From contig JACAXG010000002.1 in the NCBI GenBank assembly GCA_018881555.1, forward strand, positions 21,093,183-21,157,182: a stretch of 64,000 nucleotides of DNA. The letters run 5' to 3'. Below the pieces are notes generated by a model. That model was given only the letters and a program-made list of their open reading frames with translations, did no database searches and was not told where the DNA came from. This stretch comes from Amblyornis subalaris. Its lineage: Eukaryota > Chordata > Aves > Passeriformes > Ptilonorhynchidae. The position numbers were made by a program, and so were the translations under genes. Within the stretch, counting starts at the first letter, position 1. Every line of letters starts with the position of its first letter. This document shows positions 12,433 through 24,905 of this stretch, one piece after another.

Positions 12433-13763
12433 GGAAGACCAGAAGAAGGGTGGGAAGGATGATCCAGGGAACTACAGACCAGTCAGCATAACCTCGGTTC
12501 CCGGCAAGGCTACGGAAAAGATCATCCTGATCAATCCTGTCACTACACAGCATATGTAGGCCAACCAGGGGATTAAGCCCAGTCAACAAGGCAGGTCCTC
12601 CTTGACCAACCTGATCTCCTTCTATGACAGAGTGGCCTGTTTTGTGGATGAGGAAAAGGCTGTGGGTGTTGTCTGTCTGGACTTGAGTAAAGTGTTTGAT
12701 GCTGTCTCCCACAGCAACCCCTTAGAGACACTGTCTGCTTATGGCTTGGATGGGTGGACTCCTCAGTGGGTAAAAAACCTGACCGAATGGCTGGGCCCAG
12801 AGAGCTGTGGTGACTGGAGCAAAATCCAGTGGGCGACCGGTCACAAGCTGTGTTCCTCAGGGCTCGGTTTTGGGGCTGGTCCTGTTTAATATTTTAATTG
12901 ATGATCTGGACCTGGAGATTGAGATCCCCCTCAGTGAATTTGTGGATGACACTAAGTTGGGTGGGATTGTTGATGTGCTGGAGGACAGAAAGGCTCTGAA
13001 GAGAGACCTGGACAGACTTGATCAATGGATTAAGGACAATGGAAGAGGTTCAACAAGGCAAAGTACCAGGTTCTGAACTTGGCTTGCAGCAGCTGTGCTA
13101 CAGGCTGGGGGAGGAGTGGCTTGAGAGCTGTTCAGCAGAAAAGGACCCGAGGGTGCTAGTTGAGAGCCAGCTGAATATGAGTCAATAGTGTGCCCAAGTG
13201 GCCAAGAAGGCCAATGGTTTCCTGGCCTGTATCAAGAATAGTGTAGCCAGACAGTGTACTCAGTGTCATTGAAGCTGCACCTTAAGTACTGCATTCAGTT
13301 TTGGGCCCTCCACTTTAAAAAGAACATTCAGGTACTGCAGCACATGAAAGATCTAGAAAACATGTCTTATGAGGAACAGCTGAGGGAACTGGGTTTGCTT
13401 AGTCTCAAGAAGAGGAGGCTCAAGGGAGGCTCTCTAACATTACCTGAAAGGAGGATGTAGCCAGGTGGGGCCTCGTCCCTTCTACCACGCCTGCAGTGAA
13501 AGGACTAGAAAAAATGGCCTTAAGCTGTGACAGGGTAGATTCAGCTTAGATATTGGAAAAAAATGTTTTCACTGTTTGGGAGGTCAGGCACTGGAATAGA
13601 TTTCCCAGAGAGGTGGTGGGATCACCATCCCTGAAGGTGTTTAAGGGGCATCTGGTGCTAGGTGATGTGGTTTAGTGGTTTAGGGGTTACAGTGCTGGGT
13701 TGACAGTTGGACTTGACAATCTTAAAGGTTTCTTCCAACCTTGATGCTTCTATGATTCTATGA
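12433..13763 (+). mobile_element. 5'-truncated CR1 LINE with degraded ORF2 (RT domain) and 3' tail
   Basis: Seen: plus-strand ORF2 remnants starting within the RT domain. RT motif A is readable as CLDLSKVFDAV, with the first catalytic Asp codon at 12680-12682. A +1-type frame change follows somewhere in 12786-12812. Motif B reads [13 protein letters not shown] (from 12852), and motif C reads EFVDDTKLG (Asp pair at 12945-12950), where the family usually has F-A-D-D. Further on come the EEQLRELGLLSLKKRRLK C-terminal block and the 3' UTR ending ttctatgattctatga at 13763. The endonuclease and ORF1 are absent, as is usual for 5'-truncated CR1. Stops and frameshifts make it non-functional. CR1 elements generally make no clear target duplication, and none is visible. 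Confidence 0.93.
12602..13076 (+). pseudogene. CR1 ORF2 reverse-transcriptase remnant
   Basis: Two overlapping frames (12602-12889 and 12807-13076) together carry RT motifs A, B and C in order. The frame change lies between motifs A and B. The product would be the CR1 polymerase, which copies LINE RNA at the target site; here the frame break, premature stops and missing N-terminal endonuclease mean no active protein. It belongs to the CR1 copy at 12433-13763 and is not an independent gene. Confidence 0.9.
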
Positions 13764-14646
13764 GCCTCAGTTAAGGAAGTAAGGGAAATATGAGGCAAAA
13801 ATGATAAATTTATTTCTTTAACACATGNATAGTCACAACCTACCAGTTACTTACCCTATTTATAGACATTATAGGACAGAAGATTTTCGACTTGACATCT
13901 GAGGATGATTAATGCACTGACAAAGCAGAGTCTTAGAAGCAGTTGCTCTGGTATATCAGTTGTATCATGGAAGAAGGCACACAGATATTTGAAGGAAAAT
14001 TGGCTTGATGGGTGATGCAGGCTGGCATTTCCTGGCACATTCAACTTCATGACACGGTGACAAATAAAAGATGCGAGATTGGGTGGATTTATAATTAAGG
14101 GCTTTAAGAGAGAAGACCAGTAGTTTATAATTACATTTGAATGTACCATTTGTTTCTTCTGAATACTAATTGAACTTTAAAATTTGCTTTCTACAAACAA
14201 GCTGGTGCAATTCCATTCCCCAAATATCTCTATGATGCAGGCAAACGAGCATTCCAAGTACGGCCAAAGCAAATTTATTGGAATGAGTCTTGCATAGAAA
14301 ATTGTTGTACTACACTTTCAGATCTTCATTTAAAGCTGTACATTAATCTCTCGCTACTTTATAATTATTTTCTGACTCTGCAGGCTGTTTTTCTCCTAAA
14401 GTGAAGTGAAAAATAGTAGATTCTGGATCACCTCATATTTTGACACCTTCTTCCTGCAGCCCTAAAGCATCCATAGCCTATAAACTATTCTTTTTAGGAT
14501 GTTTCAGAGGAAATATCTTCTGTTTGTGTCATCTCCACTGTAGCCCAGTCCAACTCAAAGGTAATTACAATGGGGCAAGAAAACTTGATAGATACATGGA
14601 TGCCTGATAAATAGTTTGTAAACTCATGAAAAACAAAAGCAGTATT
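13764..14646. other. Unique sequence between the CR1 and repeat copy B
   Basis: No recognisable gene or repeat. It does not resemble the sequence flanking copy A on either side, so the duplicated unit does not extend in this direction. Confidence 0.5.
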
Positions 14647-14890
14647 TTCAACATGTTTAGCATTCCTTGAGGTGATTGATAATCTGATTTTTCAAAAAAA
14701 ATTCAAAATTAAATCTCCCACCTTCTGTCTAAGAGAACTTAATCTTTATAGTGACTTTCAAAGCTGTGGGATAGTCTTTGTAAATGAATTTTCTTGTTAC
14801 ATGATAAAAATTACACTGCGGTTCTAAAACCTAATTTAGGGTGTATGGACTTTAAGCTCCATTAATCATCGGCATGTCCTTCAGCTGAAG
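14647..14890 (+). repeat. Unnamed dispersed repeat, copy B
   Basis: Direct-orientation partner of 10385-10650, about 4.26 kb away. The best block is around 14674-14775, where the sequence through gataatctgatttttc, attcaaaattaaat, ctgtctaagagaactt and agtgactttcaaagc matches copy A with scattered substitutions and short indels. Similarity may extend weakly to about 14950. No target duplication, tail or coding region identified. Confidence 0.7.
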
Positions 14891-17015
14891 TGTGCTCACC
14901 ACATCTCACAGGCCGTAATATATTACATAACCACATAAAATATAACTTGCAGTAATAGACTCTCTTAAAAAGACAAAATGCAAGACAAAGCTTATATATA
15001 AATATAGAAATCCATTTTACAGATGGAAATATAGAATCTCGTTTTATTGGGATACTACCATGGTACAACATTTGAAATTGAATTAAAATTACCTATGCTT
15101 TCAGATCGTCTTTAGAGGTTCAGTTCAATTAACACGAGAGGGACTTATTAACCTACATAAATGCCACAGTATATGAATGCAGACCTTGGAAAATGGTTTA
15201 TTTCAACTCTTGCTGATAACAAAGACTTATTATCTCTTGTGTACATCACTATTGTCTTTCAAAACTGGGGTGCAATAGAACCAAAAGTGCTGATCATTTT
15301 TCACAATTTATAAATATTAACATCCTTGTATGGGATTGCCTTCACAGAGAAGAGCAAAAGCTACATTTGAAGAAGTATTTTCCCTTAATGCCTTACCATT
15401 GAGGCATCCTGACATCACTGACATCCACTTTCAGGAATGTGTATCTGGACAAAGAATATGCACTCTGCAAGATGTGCAGTAGTGAGATGGCTGCAACTCA
15501 TTATCTATCTATCAAGGAAAATAACATGGTTCTAAAATATGTTCTTCATGTGCTTAATTTCTTAGCTTCTCATTCATTTGTGCAATGTAACTGCTAGAAA
15601 TAATAGCAAGTCCTGGCTTGAAGTCTGAAAATCAGGTCAAATATCTGCTTTTTCAATATTTACTGCTTCTTTACAGTTTCTTTGTTCTTGTCTGTATCCT
15701 CCTGTGCTACAGAGTCAATATTTCATTGCTTCTTTTACTCTGTTATTCCCAGCTTGATGCTTTTTCCTTCTTTTTTGTTTTGTTTTGTTTGGAGGTTTTT
15801 TTGGTTTGTTTCTTTTTGTTAGACTGCTGGAATCTCTTGGATTAATTTGCAAGCATTTGTAAGCATTTATGCCCAAAAGGTGACTAAAAGTTAAGTTCTG
15901 CAGGTACACAACTTGCAGTTCTATGTTGTGAACAGAGTTCATTTGCCTGGGACCCTGCATTATACTAGATGAAGATTATCTCTTCTGTTATTTGGAACAA
16001 TGCCTGAGTGCATTTGGAATATGCTCAGGATCTCAAATGAGAACATGTATCTTGAAATTGGATAAAAACTAGCCAGTAAGCTTTGAGATGCATGCCAGAT
16101 GGAGGAATCACAATGGTTAGGGGGAAATATCTATTTAGTGTAGCAATAAAAAGTGATAAGAAAATTTGTACACCTGCAAAATGCAGATACCACCAAGCTA
16201 ACGCAAATTAAGCCTTGGCAGACCAGGCCGAGGATCATCCTGGAGCAGTAGCCCCATGGAGCTCAGCTTTTAACTCACCAAATGCAGTCATCTCAAATCC
16301 AGAGGCAAATTAGACTCTCTGCATGCCATTATGGTGCATGTGAGTACCTGGATCCCTGTAGTCCAGAGTAGTATAGACATGCCCAATGCATGTTTAGGCT
16401 GTTTTCGTTCGTAGACTTTCTCTAGCAGTATTATTTTACCTGAGTAAGTACTACAACCCTTTTTTGTTGTTGTTGTACTCAATGGCTTGTCACAGTTCCA
16501 AGAATGAATTCTACTAGAAGATNCAAATACAAGTATACATTTTGGGAAAATACAGTCTATGAAATGCATCTAAAAATGGAAGAAATTTAAAACCACTGCA
16601 CTGATAAAAGAGAAACCCTTTTATTTTAATAAGTACTTGCAGGGAGACTGAAAGACTGCTCTCTAGAGCTCTTTGCTATACAGTCTAACCGCAAAATCAC
16701 TATTCTTGGAGATGCCTTGTCCCTTCAATATCTTTTTATTTCCAACAATATTGCAGACTATTGTAATAGTCTGCAAACAAAATTTTTCCTATATACAATG
16801 TTCTCAGTTAATCTCTCTGTCCCTGTCTTGTTACTTCTATGTGCTAAGATAGAAGTGTAGTGTAATCTAGGTATTCAAATTTCCTTTGCAGTCAATGGAG
16901 GGAGACATGCACTTTAGAAGGATATTTCATCCCATTCCCAAAATCAGAATCCCACTCTGCAATTCAGAGAGAGAGGATAGAGTTCCTTTAATCAGAAGCT
17001 GGAATCTATGTTGTA
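14891..17015. other. Unique intergenic sequence
   Basis: No gene recognised. It contains a T/G-rich low-complexity stretch (15761-15821) and short chance frames only. Confidence 0.55.
15761..15821. repeat. T/G-rich low-complexity tract
   Basis: TTTTG units and poly-T runs on the plus strand. An open frame across it (15618-15845) is a composition artefact. Confidence 0.7.
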
Positions 17016-17062
17016 GATAGAATCATGGAATCACGCAGCTCATCTGGTCTAGCCGACTTAAT
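17016..17062 (-). mobile_element. Possible CR1 3' end, very short
   Basis: Plus-strand atagaatcatggaatcacgc followed by agctcatctggtctagccgac resembles the reverse complement of the CR1 3' end (a GACTAGATGA-like block, then the ATTCTATGATTCTATGA-like tail). Only about 45 bases are recognisable, so this call is tentative. Confidence 0.4.
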
Positions 17063-20000
17063 TTCTGCGTTATCCATGGTAAAAAATAGTGATTTCCATT
17101 CATCCCAAAGTGGATTCCAAATAGGATAGATGAGTTCATTGTTAAAGACACCGTTCCTCTCACTTGACTGTTAAGGGAGATGCTAGGCATCTGCCTTAGG
17201 TGTAGAAGTCAAAGATATCTAGCAATAATATCTTCTATCTAGATTTCTAATATTGCTTTCTCTCTTAACTGAGCCTAAGCTGCTATCCTTGACATTTCAA
17301 CTAAGCTAAATCCAAAATGTAGGTAAGGTGAATCTTGTGTGCTTCCCCATCCATGCCTCGTATTTGCAGATGTTTATTTATTTAATTACATGCCCCTAAT
17401 TCCTATTGAGCACCTATTTGATTCCTATGTTGAAATTCTGTATTCATTTAAAAGTTCTGAAAAATAAAGTTCTTTCCAATAATTTAGATAACATTCCAAT
17501 TTCTAGCTATGAATGTGTATTATAAAGCACAGGGATCCTTTTTTTTTCTTCATACCTACAAGTTCTAGCACCTGGTTGTGCTTCATCCTCCCTCCACCAA
17601 AGACAACATATTTTCACAACCTTTTCATTTCTTTCCATTAGCTAGAAAGGATGTCTTTCATAAATATTTGTGTGATATATGTATTCCTTCTGAACTGTAT
17701 AGCATTGGAGAAAAAAAATCACAGTTCTCTTTCTTCTTCCTTAGATAGTGTTAATTAATTAATCTCACATGGCTTATGTCATTACCATCTTTTTGGTTCC
17801 CTTATAATGTTTGTACAGTGTATAAACAATGAAATCAAATGCAGAACATCCACCTAATGAGTGATCACCTAATGTAAGAAGGGAGGGTGTTTGGGGCAGG
17901 AGGAGAAGATGTGTTTTATTGCAGCAGCTCTTGTTTTATATTACAGCCCCATCTGCCTACGCTGGACCTTTGGATGACATCCGACAGCACAAGCTAAAAC
18001 AATGATCACTCGGAAAACACTTCAGCAGATCAGCCAAATAATCAGACTCAAACCAGATGGTGCTGCAAAAATAAGTGTCTTTTTCTCCACAAGTTTGTGG
18101 AGAAAACTCTAAGAGTAACTTAGATCTTATAGTTATGACATCTTATAATGATGATAAAAAAATTCATACAAACCTTTTGTAGTATTAAAAGCTAACTCTC
18201 CCATTGCCAGGTGACAGAATGGGTCATTTTACCTCTTTTTAAAAAATTAAATATGGATTGTTAAATCACTTTTTAATGAGATAACATTTTCAGTATAAGA
18301 TAATAATGTCCATATTAGGAAAGATTTCTTTTTTGTTTAAGATCACCCATTTAGAAGCACACTCTGCACGTACATGTGTATACACATCTGCTGTTGTGAT
18401 AACTAACAAAGACCTTTTTTAGTTTGTGCATCTGCATACTACTACAGTGTTTATATTCTGAGATATAAATATTTCAGATTCTTTGTATAGAGGGTTTCAT
18501 TTACCTTCCACTTCAAATTAGCAAAGCCAGTGATTTTCCCCAAGTATATATCAACTACAGAACCATCTGCTCTCAGTAACTGTGGGTTAATTTACTGAGT
18601 TATCATTTTTCTCTTCTATTTCTTGTACATCATAAATTCTGGATTCTGCTATTTTCCCTACCTTCATTGTTAATTTCTCATACATATAGGAAGGTGGTAA
18701 TTATTTAGCACCAAATATGTTTAGCCCATTTTATCTGATAATCAGACATAAAGCTAATATATTCTCTTCAATCTAAAAACAAAGAGAGAGACATTATTTT
18801 CTCAAATTCTTCTTGATAGATCAGTCCACTAAACATATAAATAAATAGCTCTTCATGGTTATTTACTACCAAGAAACAGAAAACTTCTCAAAGTTGAGTT
18901 ATGAGATATGGTTTGATCATTTTGGAGTATTATTACTTTTAGACTCAGCAATTTGGCGGTGCTAAAATATGATGATCATTCCCAGCTTTCTTTCCAGGAG
19001 TTCAAGACAGGTATGAAATTTAAGACTTAATTTTGTTCCCCTCCTATACTGGCATAAATCAAGAAGAATGCCATTTCATTCAGTGGAGATACATCAATGT
19101 AAAATTAGGTGTTGGTCCTGATGTCAACTATCACTTCAAAAACACTACCAATAATACTGCTTTATTATTGTTGTTGCATTTGATATAGGTATTCTGATAT
19201 TTTCCAAAAATGCAATGACAGGGTTGAGGTACTACTGCACAAACCGTGTGCTGGTAGCATACCATTATCCTCACATTTTGGAAAATGTACTGTCTCCTGT
19301 CAGCAATGCTTTGGTTATCTGTCTTGCCAGCATGCAATTCCAGTTCTGAAGAATACTTCATAGGCAGTACATTACTTGAATAGACAACTCTCTAACAAGA
19401 TCTAAACCTTAATTTATGATCAGATACCACATGAGAAAACAAAGAGGAAGGAGGGAGGAAAAAAGGCAAAAATAGCAGTAATATGATCTCCTTGTACAGT
19501 TTAATAGTGAGAATGACTTGGTCATTCTGAATAATTGAAGCTTTCTGACGTAAATAAAACATTATCAGCAGTCTCCATCTGCCTTCTACTTGCTTTACTA
19601 ATTACTAGAAGGGAAAATGTGTGTGACAAGGTGGGACTATTTTACCAATGGAAAAGGAAGTTTTTTTCTCTCTTCTCCTTCGACCGATTGTTGAGATTTG
19701 CTAGTCCTTGCAAAAAAGGTGACAAGAATAACGTCTTTTGTGTTTTACTCTCGTATATTTTATTTTCTTTCTTCAATCTTCTCTCCTTCAGCAGGCTGAA
19801 AGATCCTTAATGTTATTCTGTCCTTTGCATGCAATACTGTGAACAGATTGGTGTTGTCAGGGAATTACATCCAATCTGTGTTGAGCTTTGAAGAGGAATT
19901 GTTTATGATTAGGCGATTTACAGTTGAAGTGGGCAGAAGATGGCAAGGCCTATAATTAGAAGGAGGGAAATTTATCTCCCAACAGCATGTTCCTCCCTCT

Positions 20001-21002
20001 GAGCAGAGCCTTAGAGTGAGAAAAGGGCAGATGTAAACACACTTCTCCTCCAAGCTGGCTGATTCTGCACCTGGGTTTGATTGAGTCTGGGTTGTTGCTG
20101 CCAGAAACAACAGTTGGACTTCATCCTGGTTAGGAAAGGCAAATTCTGTCACCAATGTCTTCTTTGCTTAGCTTATCTGTTGTGTTTTCTAAAGCGTTTT
20201 GTTGAAACACATCCGCCTCTTCTGACCCAGTTGGCAAAATGTGCATGAACAAGCTGTGGCACATTACCTGCTCTTGGGGTTGAGCAGTCACAGGTCTCTT
20301 GAAGAGTTGAAAAGGAATCAAAAAGCCCCAGAGTAGCCATGCTAAGTAACATCTGTCTGAATACGAACAAAGAGACATTTTCAATGTCCCAATTCTCTTG
20401 CTTAAATCTGTGTAGCTGTATCCTTCCTCTGTTCTCCTGCCTGTAACTGTGAATCAGGGATGTGGCTGTGCCACTGGGGCTGTGTCAGTTCCCAGTAGGG
20501 AACAGTAACCACTGTTAAGCCACTTCACAGATATTATACCCATGTTTACCAGTCTAGAGAATGTGTTGGATGGCATGGCGAAGGGCTCATAATTTCCACT
20601 TCCCACATAAGCTTGCTGTCTGACCCTCTTACCAACATCTTTTGTTACCTAACGGGTGTCTTTGGAGCAAAGCATCTGGGTTTCTGAAGTTGGCTTCTTT
20701 TGTACACAAACATCACCCAAATCCCATGGTCTACTCTGCCATTCCCAAGAGTCTCCTAGAGAGAGAACACAAAAAGATCTTCTGATTAAGAGTATATCCA
20801 ATAACTCAACTCTACATTTCTTCTGGAGCAGTCCAGCTACTCCACAGATTTTTTTTATTGTCTATTTTAAAAGACTGTATAGCAATTTGTAAAATGCAGA
20901 ATTTAGTTCAGCTAAAGTTTGGAAATGATAAAGTTGCCTTTTGACTGTAAAATCACCTCCAGCTAAATGTATTCTTTTGTTAAACAGGATAGTAAATAAT
21001 GA
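17063..21002. other. Unique intergenic sequence with one speculative exon
   Basis: Mostly AT-rich and featureless. The exception is a splice-acceptor-like site at 17933-17946 followed by a short open segment (separate entry). The frames at 19535-19810 and 19865-20155 show no recognisable protein family. Confidence 0.5.
17947..18005 (+). other. Speculative terminal coding exon
   Basis: Seen: a T-rich stretch ending ttttatattacag (17934-17946) looks like a good 3' splice site. After it, in phase 2, the sequence reads PSAYAGPLDDIRQHKLKQ and then TGA at 18003-18005. The segment holds three CpGs, unusual for this AT-rich window, which would fit sequence under selection. Against it: it is only 18 codons, no other exon of a gene was found in the window, and I do not recognise the peptide. 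It could equally be a chance acceptor or a conserved non-coding element. Confidence 0.25.
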
Positions 21003-21145
21003 GTCATAGAATCATAGAATATGCTGAGTTGAAAGGGATGCATCAAAATCATTGAGTCCAACTCCTGGCCCTGCTCAGGAATCCACCATGTGCCTGAAAG
21101 CATTGTCCAAATGCTTCCTGAACTCAGGCAGGCTTGGTGCTATAG
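21003..21145 (-). mobile_element. CR1 LINE 3' end fragment
   Basis: The plus strand starts with tcatagaatcatagaatatg and continues through tgagtccaactcctggccctgctcagg and atgtgcctgaaagcattgtccaaatgcttcctgaactc in two recognisable blocks, the reverse complement of a common avian CR1 3' region. Only about 140 bases remain, a typical severely 5'-truncated insertion. Confidence 0.85.
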
Positions 21146-21190
21146 AATCACAGAATAATAATGGCAACATAGAATAATAAATGGCAACTA
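21146..21190. repeat. Two-copy 19-bp tandem duplication
   Basis: The segment gaataataatggcaacata is followed directly by a near-identical copy (gaataataaatggcaacta). It abuts the CR1 3' fragment and may come from slippage. Confidence 0.7.
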
Positions 21191-24100
21191 AGATTTTCTA
21201 AATTTTGTTTTGGCTTTCTCACTCAGGAAGCTGTTTCTTCTTCAGCTTTTCTCCTTATCCCTCACTCTAAACTTGAGAAAAATAAAATTTTTTAAATGTA
21301 TTAAAAGACGTTTGAAAATTAACAGAACGATATATGCTTCCAGACTAAAGTTCCATATCTAAAAAATTCCAGTCAATCCTGAATACTTCTAGACTATAGG
21401 AATTTCCAGCCAAGACAAAGCTACTGTCATCCATGAAGCTGTTAAGGAAACAGAGAGAAAAGTTACATGGTAATTTGATTTTAACTTATCACTTTATGTA
21501 CATCTGGAAAACGTTTTTATGCAGCAATTTTTCTTCCCAGCCCCCTTTTAACCAATTGTTTCATTGTTCACCCTTCCCCAAATTCTCACAGAGCAGAGAT
21601 CTTGTAATTAGTTTCTATAGCTCTTAAAGGATTTTCTGCAGGATGCATTATAGCCATAAAAGGAGATTATTACATTCCATTGTGAACTCTTAGAGAATAC
21701 AGCACAATTATTTAGTGTCTTCAATCTCCCTGTGCTCTGCAGTAGGAAAGAGGTCCCAGGAGTTAGCTGACCTCTGTATGTGACCAGTAGTTCAAGTTGG
21801 GGAGTGCTGTTAGTGCTTATTGAGTCTGAAGAAACAAAAGAAATGGTTTTACAGAGGCTACCAGCTTCAATAAGCCAGGAAAAAACAGGTTATTTACTAA
21901 ATATGTACTTGTAGGAAAGGTTGCTGTTATTCTTTCTATGTAATGGGCAGATAGAGATTGAAAAAGGAAGAAATACTGTTAATATAGCGATAAGTCAACA
22001 AGAATTGAACAAAAATAGTATATTCCTCAGGAACACAGGTGAGGAGAAAATAGAGGGGAAGTAATAGAACTGTTTCAGCAAAGATTGCACTGAGGATTTA
22101 AATTTATTCTCCAAATTCCTTCACTGATAAAAAAAAAACCAAAAAGTAACAAAATACTAAGAAATGAAAAATCCAGGGATTTCAGAGTATAAGATTGTGC
22201 TGTGCAAAAGTTACAGGACAGTATATTATACTGGAAATCACTGTAATGATAAAGTAGCTAGAAGTTTGGAAAAATCAATTTTTCATAAAATCTTCAAAAA
22301 AATTATCAGTTTTTTAAAGCATCTGTGGCATCTGAGCTTTAAAACAGGTTTCAAATACCTTTCCNGTTCAATATAAAAAGTAGATTTCAAGATAAAGAAC
22401 ATACCAGTTCTGCTGACAGGAATTTAAACACTGTTGTTTTTCATACTCAGTCAAGTTACCAAAATCTGCTAGGAAGGGCATTAGTTTCATAAGCCTTAAA
22501 ATTAGACTTCTTCTAACAGCAAAACTGGCTTAAGCATTCTGGCTTTCATAGCCTACTCTTATTGGATTAAGAAACATGGCAGAGCCAGAGTTTTTCAAGG
22601 TATGTAAGAAAAGGGATTTCAGAAATAGGACATGTCTAGCTTCCACTAAATGCCCATCTGCCTCTTTAGATCACTATATTCCTCTGAGCTCTAAGGGACC
22701 TCTTGGATGAGTGACAAACAGTGGAGCTGCAGGTCAAATCCGAGATAATGCAGAATGAGAAGTCCTGGATGTCACTAGAGTGTTTTAATTTTTTTATGGT
22801 TGCTATTTGACGCTTATGAGCACTCTGGGTCTGGCTGATTTGTGTTGCTCTGCAGGAAACAGTACACAAGCTTCTAATCAGTCTGTACTCAAGCGTGAAA
22901 ATTAGGTCTCTGGTATTAAATTCAATACTGTAGAAGTGAATTTCGTAATATGGAGGACGAATGCAGCCATGCCATAAATGGTGACTGGATCCCCACTGCA
23001 ACTGCTGTGACCTGTGGTCTCATCCTTCGATGGAAACCGGGCTGTGCCCCATAGCCCCAGCCACAACGAGGTCTTGCTCCAGGGGGAGTTAACCTGCAGC
23101 TGGCAGAGACAGAGTGCCCATAGTCCTTCTGGCTTTCTGGCTGCTCTGTTCCCTTTTTCTCTTCTGCCACAGTGCTGGCACCATTTTGACTCCCAGTACA
23201 GCATCAGAGATTCTCTGCAGAGCCAGAAACTGCAGGGATGTGCTGAGTGGACTGAGTGATGCCAACACCACGGCAGGGGAGATGGGACTAGCATGAAAGA
23301 AAAAACCTTTATGGCTTGCCCTGCAAATCTGTGCTTGGCATTACTTATTCAGCATCCAAATGCCTGGTGAATCACAGGTCACATTCATTAATTTAGGCTT
23401 CACTTCAGCTAGCTGATTAAATACATAAAACAAATGAATATTCCCCTTGATTTCAATTAGATCATTCAATTTAAACCTAGGCAAATGCTAATCTTTGCTG
23501 AACTAGGGCCATTGCTGTTCCATAGTAAAATCTATTACTTCATTTGAAGGGAAAAAAATGCATAGAGAAGGCTGTCTGCTGTAATGAAGGAGAAAAAACC
23601 TGCTCAAACCCAGCATTCGTCTCTTGTGTTTACTCTCTGTAGGCTGCAAACATAACATGAGCTGCTAAAATGACAAAATCAAAGGTAGCATTTGTGGGGT
23701 AAGGCACTAGTCTGTCTTCTGATTTATTGTTGCTCTTCCCCTGAGAGCTGAGACAAAATCACACTGGCCAAAATAAAAAGCAAATGGTCACTCAGGATGT
23801 GTCATCCACCTGTGGATGAAAGTACTTGATTTGGCATTTGCCAGCATCCTCAGCTGTGGACCACTCACAGCTGCCAAAGACTTACAGTGGGATGCTGAAT
23901 ATTCTGCCATTCTGAATTTCAACCGCACATTTCAAACTGACCAACCAAAGCTGGGAGCCTCCTGACTTCAATGAGTTCATCTTGGACTCAAATGCCCATT
24001 TTGTGAATTGATAGTCTAATATTTTGTTTATTTGTATGGTTGCTATGAAAATAGATTAATCAGTGCTTTTGGAGTGCATGCTGTACTGTTAAGCACCATA

Positions 24101-24387
24101 GAAATGCCTGTAGACAATTTTTTTAAAAAAAGTAATTGTCATCATTCTCTTCACATACGTTCTGGAAGCTCTTAAAAGCCCTTTCTGACCCTTCCAGATT
24201 CAGTCATTTGTCTTGCAAAATCAACTGCAGAAATCGTCTTGCAAACCGACTCCGTAACAAGGGTTATTTCTCCCAAGGAAGAGTGAATTCTTGAGTACAG
24301 ATGAGAAACAGAAGAGTACATTTAAACAATAGTCAAATCCAGTTTTTAATGGAATGCTCTTTGCAACAACAAACTAAATCTGTGCAT
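21191..24387. other. Unique intergenic sequence, locally GC-richer
   Basis: The part 22660-23300 is richer in GC than its surroundings and holds overlapping open frames on both strands (longest 130 codons, minus, 23294-22902). None shows a recognisable domain and overlapping frames in one GC-rich patch are expected by chance. 23340-23540 is dense in AT-core transcription-factor-like sites. No repeat recognised. Confidence 0.5.
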
Positions 24388-24905
24388 GAAGGAGTGCAGG
24401 TTTCTCAGAGGCATGTCCAGTGGGGTTTTGAACATCTCCAAGAATAGAAGCTCCATAATTTGTCTAAGCAACCTGTTCCAGTGTTTGACTGTCCTTACAA
24501 TTGAAAAAAAAAAGAGTATTCTCATTTATTTAAAGCGAATTTTGTATTTCCTTTTGTGCTTATTAGCTCTGTTCCTTTCACTGGATACTACCAAGGATAA
24601 CCTGGCTCAGTCCCTTTTACCTTCTCCAATGTATAAACACCTGTCAGATGTCTGCAAGTTTCATCTCCCGGATCAACAGTCCCAACTCTCACAGCCTCTT
24701 CTAGTATGAGATGCTCCAATGCCTTAGCCATCTTCGTGGACCTTTGCTGGGTTCACTCCAGTTTGTCCATGACTCTCATGCACTGGCAGTCCAGGATTGG
24801 GCACAGCAGTCAAGGTGTGTCTCATCAGTATTGAGTAGAGAGGATCACCTCTGCTGGCCTGCTAACAATGCTCTTCCTAATGCAGCCCAGGATGATGTTG
24901 ACCTT
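24388..24905 (-). mobile_element. Old CR1 LINE 3' region fragment
   Basis: On the plus strand, in order: gaacatctccaagaatagaa, a caacctgttccagtgtttga block, a poly-A-interrupted segment, cactggatactaccaa, a cagtcccaactctcacagcc block, gagatgctccaatgccttag, ctttgctgggttcactccag and gctcttcctaatgcagccca. These are the reverse complement of CR1 ORF2 C-terminus and 3' UTR, read from the 3' end inward. The terminal tail repeat is absent and divergence is high, with stops in all frames, so this is an old copy. Chance plus-strand frames across it (24386-24709) are not genes. Confidence 0.85.

Noticed and set aside
22902..23294. 130-codon minus-strand frame with several overlapping frames
   Set aside because: It lies in a locally GC-richer patch where stops are rarer. 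Trp/His/Cys-rich composition and no family similarity point to chance.
24386..24709. 107-codon plus-strand open frame
   Set aside because: It runs antisense across the CR1 fragment at 24388-24905 and is explained by that repeat.
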